This document shows positions 58,272 through 64,000 of a stretch of 64,000 nt of DNA, one piece after another (the first letter of the stretch is position 1; every line of letters begins with the position of its first letter). Under the pieces are notes generated by a model that saw nothing but the letters and a program-made list of their open reading frames with translations, did no database searches and was not told where the DNA came from. The DNA is from Steromphala cineraria. Its lineage: Eukaryota; Mollusca; Gastropoda; Trochida; Trochidae. Made by a program: the position numbers and the translations under genes. Location of the stretch: positions 34,370,450-34,434,449 of the forward strand of contig OU744728.1 of the NCBI GenBank assembly GCA_916613615.1, read 5' to 3'.

Positions 58272-60065
58272 AAGTTGGTTGTACTTAGCACTCTGAAGTT
58301 GACATTTGTAATTTTCCTATCAAAATGCTAAATGTTATGACCTGATCCTCGAAAACAGTTTGCAGCATCCTCTTGTCACAGCCACTGGCCATGGCAAGGG
58401 TCCCATTTAAATTTGAATTGCCGTAAATGCCATGCAAGTTTGTTTTGTTGCAATTCTGGCAATTTTGTGTTGTATTTTACCATATTAAGATGTAAGTTAA
58501 ACATTTCTTGCAAGAAATTATGGTCTGATGCTATCCTGTGATATATAACCCTATCCGAAGCTGTCAATTACCTTAATGAAGACAACACCCCTATGGCTTT
58601 GTGAAGCTATTTAAAGTATGAATTATGTCAACTACATGCTAAACTCTTCTAATTATCATGGCCTCTGAAAGTGACAAGAGGGGATTGTTTCCCTACCCAG
58701 TTACGTCTGTCTAAACTGTAAGTGTCCTGAATCCATCAGACCTGATTTCACTGCCAGTGTGACATCGTGGACTTCTCTGGACCAAGGAATCAACCATTCA
58801 TTGGAAATCTTAAGTCTGCCTACTCTGTGTGAAATATTGCCATCAGCCAGATAAAAGAATTTCCAGTGTTCTTCGGATCTGAAGATTTTCGATTTGAATG
58901 AGATTCTAGCCAAAAGAGGTAGAGCTGCAGAACTATCATCTCTCTGAGCACCAATTTCAGTGATATAACAAGTTTTAATGCTGTTGTACTATGTGAGGAT
59001 TTTCAGACATAATTGTGTAATCATGTTTGTCATGTCCAACAATATGATGTAAGTATGGTACAGGTTGAATCCAATCTGTCAAGGTTGTTTTGTAGTCACC
59101 AACTTGTGTAGTAAAATGTTATTTTTTTTAAATATAATGTTAAGTTATGACTCAAGCAGTTATTTTGCACTCTTGATGTAATTAGCAGTGTGAGCAACAT
59201 CCATTTGTTGAAAAAATGAACCTTACACTTTCTCGGCATAGCTTTTGCCTCCTGACCAGCTGTCTCTTGGTCAGGGTCTCTGTATTCTTATCCCCTTCTG
59301 TATGTTACTGAACACAACCACAGTTCAACTTTATATATGACCTAGGTAGCTGCTACCTTGATGCTGCTGCCGCCAATGCTACCGCCAGCCTGTCTTGTGT
59401 TGTGATCACAGTTAGTTCTTACTGTCACAATGATATCCATGTCTAGTGGGCTAGAAATATTCTAGGAAAAATGTAACAACTTTATAAACTGATGTCATGC
59501 TTTTATCATTAATTAAAGTATATTCAAGTGTATTTTGTTTGTTTATTTAAGTACTGTTAATTATTCTGAACAAAACCTATGTTGGAGGGGTTATTATACG
59601 CTGACAAGAAGTGGGAGAGGTAATAAGGGTTTGCCCTATAAACTTTAATTTTAACTTACATCAACATCTTTTAAATAAGTCATATTGTTGATCTATAATG
59701 ACCAGTGGGAAAGGTCATCCCGATGACCATTCGTGTGCAAATATGGAATTCGTGAATCGATCAATCAAATTTAGCCTCACAAACAGTTCCAAAATCCCAC
59801 AATCAACGTGTTAAAGGCAGAAATGTATGATTGTTCTCAATAACAGTGTGTCGACTGATGCATAAAATGAAAAATAAATCTCGTACTGTATGGGAACATA
59901 TTCAGATGATCACATTTTGGTTGTATGAAATAGTTTTGGTTTGTGATTAACATTAATTACTGTTTTTATTATTTGCCACGTCAGTATCTTTGCGATTTGC
60001 AATCATTTCTACCCTAAGCAATTTGAAAATGAAAAAAAAAAACTATTTATGCATCCAAGCAATCA
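58272..60065 (+). other. YWHAE 3' untranslated region and flank
   Basis: Unique-looking sequence with no repeat recognised. The first clear AATAAA is at 59873-59878, which would give a ~1.6-kb 3' UTR. The exact end is not visible. Short ORFs on the minus strand here have no recognisable homology. Confidence 0.4.
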
Positions 60066-61446
60066 GATTTTTAGCTCATCAGGACTGAAAGTCCAGATGG
60101 GCTTATGGCATGGCCCGTCGTCCGGCGTCCGTCCGTAAACTTTTGACACTTTCGACTTCTCCTCATGAACCATACACATTAGAGAGCTGAAATTTTTTGT
60201 ACATGTACCTTAGCATATGGAGATTCAAATTTGTAACTTTGGTGACCCTGTGACCCCAAATAGGGTCACAGGGGTCACAACTTTAAAAACCTATTTTCAT
60301 CTTCTTCTCCAGTTCCAGAAGGACTAGAGAGTTAAAAATGATATGTGCAAACTCCTTGGCCAATGGGGATTCTAATTTGTAACTTTGGTGACCCTGTGAC
60401 CCCAAATAGGGTCACAGGGGTCACAACCTTAAAAACCTATTTTCATCTTCTTCTCCAGTTCCAAAAGGAGTAGAGAGTTAAAAACGATATGTGCAGACTC
60501 CTTGGACAATGGGGATTCTTATTTGTAACTTTGGTGACCCTGTGACCCCAAATAGGGTCACAGGGGTCACAACCTTAAAAAACTATTTTCATCTTCTTCT
60601 CAAGTTCCAAAAGGTCTAGAGAGCTGAAATTATGTGTGCAGACTCCTTTGCCAATTTGGATTCTAAATTGTAGATTTCGTGACCCCATGACCCCAAATAG
60701 GGTCACAGGGGTCACAACCTTAAAAACCAATTCTCATCTTCTTCTCCAGTTCCAAAAGGAGTAGAGAGTAAATATTGATATGTGCAGACTCCTTGGACAA
60801 TGGGGATTCTAATTTGTAACTTTGTTGACCCTGTGACCCCAAATAGGGTCACAGGGGTCACAACCTTAAAAAACTATTTTCATCATCTTCTCAAGTTCCA
60901 AAAGGTCTAGAGATCTGAAATTATGTGTGCAGACTCCTTTGCCAATTGGGATTCTAAATTGTAGATTTCGTGACCCCATGACCCCAAATAGGGTCACAGG
61001 GGTCACAACCTTAAAAACTTATTTTCATCGTCATCTTCAGCTCCAAAAGGTCTATTGAGCTGAAAGACTGCATGTAGACTCCTTGGCCAATTGGGATTCT
61101 AAACTGTAGGTTTCGTGACCCCATGACCCCAAATAGGGCCACGGGGGTCACATTCTTAAAAACCTATTTTTCTCCATTAGATGACAGTCTATGGCAAATT
61201 TATTTCTCCTTGGATATTTTAGTGTGGACTTCTTTCACTGTCTGATATTGGCGATCTAGAAAGTGTTGAATAATAATAAATCATTTGGGTAAGGAAATTT
61301 ATTCCGAAATCGTTACATTTGTTTTGTAATTTTGTTATAGGTTTTCTTGCAATAGGTAACATCAGTTTCATTTTTAGCTCATCTGGCCTGTATAAAGCAA
61401 ACTTGATATGATGCCTGATGAGCTACAGAGCCAATGGCTCTATTTT
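60066..61446 (+). mobile_element. family A repeat, copy A5, with six 146-bp internal repeats
   Basis: 5' hairpin AGCTCATCAGGACTGAAAGTCC then GATGGGCT and GTCCGTCC. Six units spaced ~145-146 bp (GGGGTCAC at 60271, 60417, 60563, 60708, 60854 and 60999) plus a last partial one. The 3' half is the same as copy A3, then GATGAGCT and AGAGCCaatGGCTCT. Each unit carries its own palindrome GTGACCCTGTGACCCC / GGGTCACAGGGGTCAC. Confidence 0.95.
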
Positions 61447-62361
61447 TAGCTCATCCGGCCTGTTATGCCCGATTGGCTCATGGCATGGTAGGATGTCAGG
61501 TGAGGTGTCCGTCCGTCAGTAAATTTTGTGTATTTTCGACTTCTTCTCCAGAAGCATAGGGCCTAGAAAGCTGAAACTTTGTGTACTGACTAGTGGGGAT
61601 AATAGTGTATAGCTTTTGTGACCCTGTGGCCCCTAATAAGGGCCACAGGGGCCACACACTTAAAACCTATTTTCATGTTCTTCTCCAGAAGCATAAGGTC
61701 TAGAGTATTCACGGAAATAGAAATAAAATGCTTTTTGTCGATTATTTCTTTATTTGGAACTTCATATTTGTATTATTAATATTCATTTAAAATGGTTTTT
61801 CCCAACTCGTGTTTCAGACACATTTTGTGAAATATATGAATTTACAGGAGAGAAAAACGTATCATTTTCACGTCTAGAAATTATTTCAAAGTCGAAATGT
61901 ATGTTTCTGATGCAAGCTATACTATGCAAATGATCTGTAATCTCAGTACCGTCCGCTAAAATACATCGTTTTAATGTACAATAATTTCATATCTTATGTC
62001 CTCTACTCTTCATATCTTATATGATTTAAAAATTCATAAAATAATTAAAAAAGAACGTGATTTCATTTAAGTTTACAGACATAAACACGTGTTACAAACT
62101 ACTTTTCTTACGAGTTCACTCATTGTCAATTGCAGAGTTGCTGTGGCAACGCACGTGCAACTGCGAATTCAAGTGAAAAGAGCGTTGCAGGTTTAATGTC
62201 GCACGCATTGCTGAGAGTGACGAAAGCTATAGCAAGTTTCGAAATGTATTGTAAATATGCAAAGTTTGGGCAGTTTTATCTGAACTTAAAATATATTTTT
62301 GCAATGATTTAATAAGGCCTAGTTGAGAAAAACTTGGTAATTTGAACATCTGTAAGAAGTA

Positions 62362-63833
62362 CAGACCCGTGCCAGTTATATTCGGACAGTAACATTATGT
62401 CCATAGACTTGCATGTTAAATTGGTGTAGCATAAATAATTTTCACTAATTTAATTTCCGTCGGATTCTGTCCATTTGTGACGAATCATCTCAGCTACAAC
62501 CTCATAATTTCTGTTTTATTTTCAATCGATTATCTAAGGAATGACAGTAATTCAATCAAATTTTGTACATATTTGTGAACAAGTTTATAATGGCGACCTA
62601 TGGGACAGGTCTCTTAATTAGCAGCCCCGTCTCAGGACGGGGCTGCTATCAGGTTTTGTGCAGTTTCCGCCGCCGCCGCCGCCGCGCACATACTAATGGC
62701 TATAACTTTTTTCTACTAAGCTTTCCAGAACTTGTATTCATACCTTACTGCTTATACCTCGGGGGAACGATTTTGACATGCTCACTTTCAAGGTCAAAGG
62801 TCAAGGTCACGAGCTATAAAATCACAAAAAAAATCCTTGTAAACGCGATAACTTGAAAAGTTTTTGTGCTATGAAGCTAACTTGGTATGTATCATCCTTG
62901 GAAGAGTAAAAAAATTTGAAAAGGTTTTCGCTACAATCTGTTCAAGGTCAAGGTCACGACTTTAGCATGGTTTTGCGAAAATGCTTTATTTTAACTATGA
63001 ACACTTTTAATCAATAGAAGATTATTATACTCAATAAAGAGTGTTCATTGATCGTGTAACCTTAAAGGTCAAGGTCATGACATTTGTGTTATAACAATGT
63101 GCAACTAATTTGGATATAACTTAATCCCGTTAAGCTTTTCAGAACTCAAAAAAACATGTGTAATTGTTTACACCTCTGGGGACTTAAAATGACATGTTCA
63201 CTTTCAAGGTCAAAGGTCAAGGTCATGAGCTATAAAATCACAAAAAATTTCCTTGTAAACGCGTTAACTTGAAAAGTTTTTGTGCTATGAAGTTTAAATT
63301 TTGTATATATTATCTCTTGAGAAGTACAACATTTTGGAAAGGTTTTGGGTACGAACTGTCAATGGTCAAGGTCACAGCAAGGTCAACAAATATTGAGAAA
63401 ATGGATTATTTTAACTTTAAACACTTTAATTCGATACATTAATGTTATTTTCAATGAAATGTGTTCATTGATTGCGTGACCTTGAGTGTCAAACATCAAG
63501 GTCACAAGAAAATGCCCAATATGCTGAGGCTTGTAGAAGGCGGAACAGGGTAAGGCGAAACCCCAAGTTTCGGGGCTGCTCTGTTTTTGCGGTGTTCCGC
63601 AAACACTAATCTAGTTTTGTACATAAGTCGGTAAATCTGACGACGTTACATAAGTAATAATAGGATAATAAAATATAAATTATGTACTTCAAGCCGAGAT
63701 GATTTAAATTCAACATGCCAAGTTTGAACATAATACAACAATCTTTTTAATGAAAATTATTTATGCTACACCAATTTAACATGCAAGTCTATGGAAAAAA
63801 CGTCACTGTCCGAATATAACTGGCACGGGTCTG
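62362..63833. mobile_element. Tc1/mariner-like MITE with TA duplication, itself interrupted by family E
   Basis: TA|CAGACCCGTGCCAGTTATAT on the left, with its exact complement then TA on the right. The first 29 bp are perfect, and ~87 bp match overall (CCATAGACTTGCATGTTAAA, TTGGTGTAGCATAAATAATT). Without the family E insert it is ~470 bp and non-coding. Confidence 0.9.
62616..63617 (+). mobile_element. family E repeat (GCAGCCCCGTC type), copy E1
   Basis: Perfect 5' hairpin GCAGCCCCGTC-TCAG-GACGGGGCTGC (62621-62646), then a (CCG)n microsatellite (62667-62685). Two ~420-bp internal units carry TCAAGGTCAAAGGTCAAGGT. The 3' arm is CGGGGCTGCT (63571-63580), the 3' hairpin TTTGCGG-TGTT-CCGCAAA (63586-63603), then ACACTAAT and CTAGT (63611-63615). 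Confidence 0.88.
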
Positions 63834-64000
63834 TACTTACATTAATCGAATAATAAAGAAATAAACGCTAAAAAACATTTTATTTCTATTTCCGTGAGTA
63901 CTTTAGTGTACAGACTCCTTGACTAGTGAGGATTGATAATTGTAGATTTCTTGACCCTGTGGCCCATAGGCCATACTAATGGTGGAACCACGTCTGTCCG

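Larger units (their letters stand above)
61708..63898. mobile_element. element with CTCACGGAAATAG ends, TA flanks, nested in A7
   Basis: The left TTCACGGAAATAGAAATAAA and the complement of the right end, CTCACGGAAATAGAAATAAA, match over ~50 bp with few changes, through TTATTTCTTTATT. TA lies on both sides (61706-61707, 63899-63900). The left interior (61765-62350) is AT-rich with no gene. A second element is inserted at 62362-63833. Confidence 0.82.
61443..64000 (+). mobile_element. family A repeat, copy A7, interrupted and cut by the window end
   Basis: Starts in the T run that ends A5 (TTTTTAGCTCATCCGGCCTG, GTTATGCCCGATTGGCTCA, GTCCGTCCGTC). It is interrupted at 61706 by the 2.2-kb inverted-repeat element and resumes at 63901 (GTGTACAGACTCCTTGACTA). 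It runs off the window. Confidence 0.88.

Overview
The window is animal nuclear DNA, most likely from a marine invertebrate and probably a mollusc. It contains spliced genes with GT-AG introns, non-LTR retrotransposons, piggyBac, hAT and Tc1-like elements, and many interspersed repeats that begin AGCTCATC or AGCTCACC and carry a GTCY microsatellite, a repeat style I associate with mollusc genomes. The species is not determined, and nothing bacterial or viral was seen.

Two conserved host genes lie on the + strand. The first (2085-22208, seven exons, 5' part outside the window) encodes the C-terminal ~309 residues of the rRNA methyltransferase and ribosome-biogenesis factor FTSJ3/Spb1. The second (46789-58271, five coding exons, 270 aa, complete) is 14-3-3 epsilon (YWHAE). 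They are unrelated housekeeping genes and nothing suggests they work together.

Layout: 1-22208, the FTSJ3 C-terminal gene. Its introns are filled by five minisatellite arrays (58-, 33-, ~39-, 16- and 20-bp units, together about 10 kb) and a 6.9-kb piggyBac element with an almost complete transposase. 22209-46788, intergenic DNA packed with mobile elements: a LINE reverse-transcriptase relic split by two repeat insertions, a 3.2-kb 5'-truncated L1/Tx1-like LINE with a 10-bp target duplication, a second LINE tail with RNase H, a third LINE relic split by a 2.86-kb element with ~205-bp inverted ends, a 23-bp minisatellite and a 4.2-kb AGCTCACC-family repeat. 46789-58271, YWHAE, whose introns hold Tc1-like, hAT, foldback, piggyBac-derived and AGCTCATC-family elements, several nested. 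58272-64000, the 3' flank and a stack of elements nested four deep.

The most notable pattern is a set of five sequence-unrelated interspersed repeat families (called A to E here) that share one plan: a 5' hairpin, then usually a microsatellite (often GTCY), then often 145-156-bp internal tandem repeats, then a single copy of the hairpin arm, then a small 3' hairpin, in two families followed by CTAGT. This plan resembles the non-autonomous Helentron relatives (DINE-1/HINE, and the oyster 'pearl' repeats). The hairpin arms co-vary between copies.
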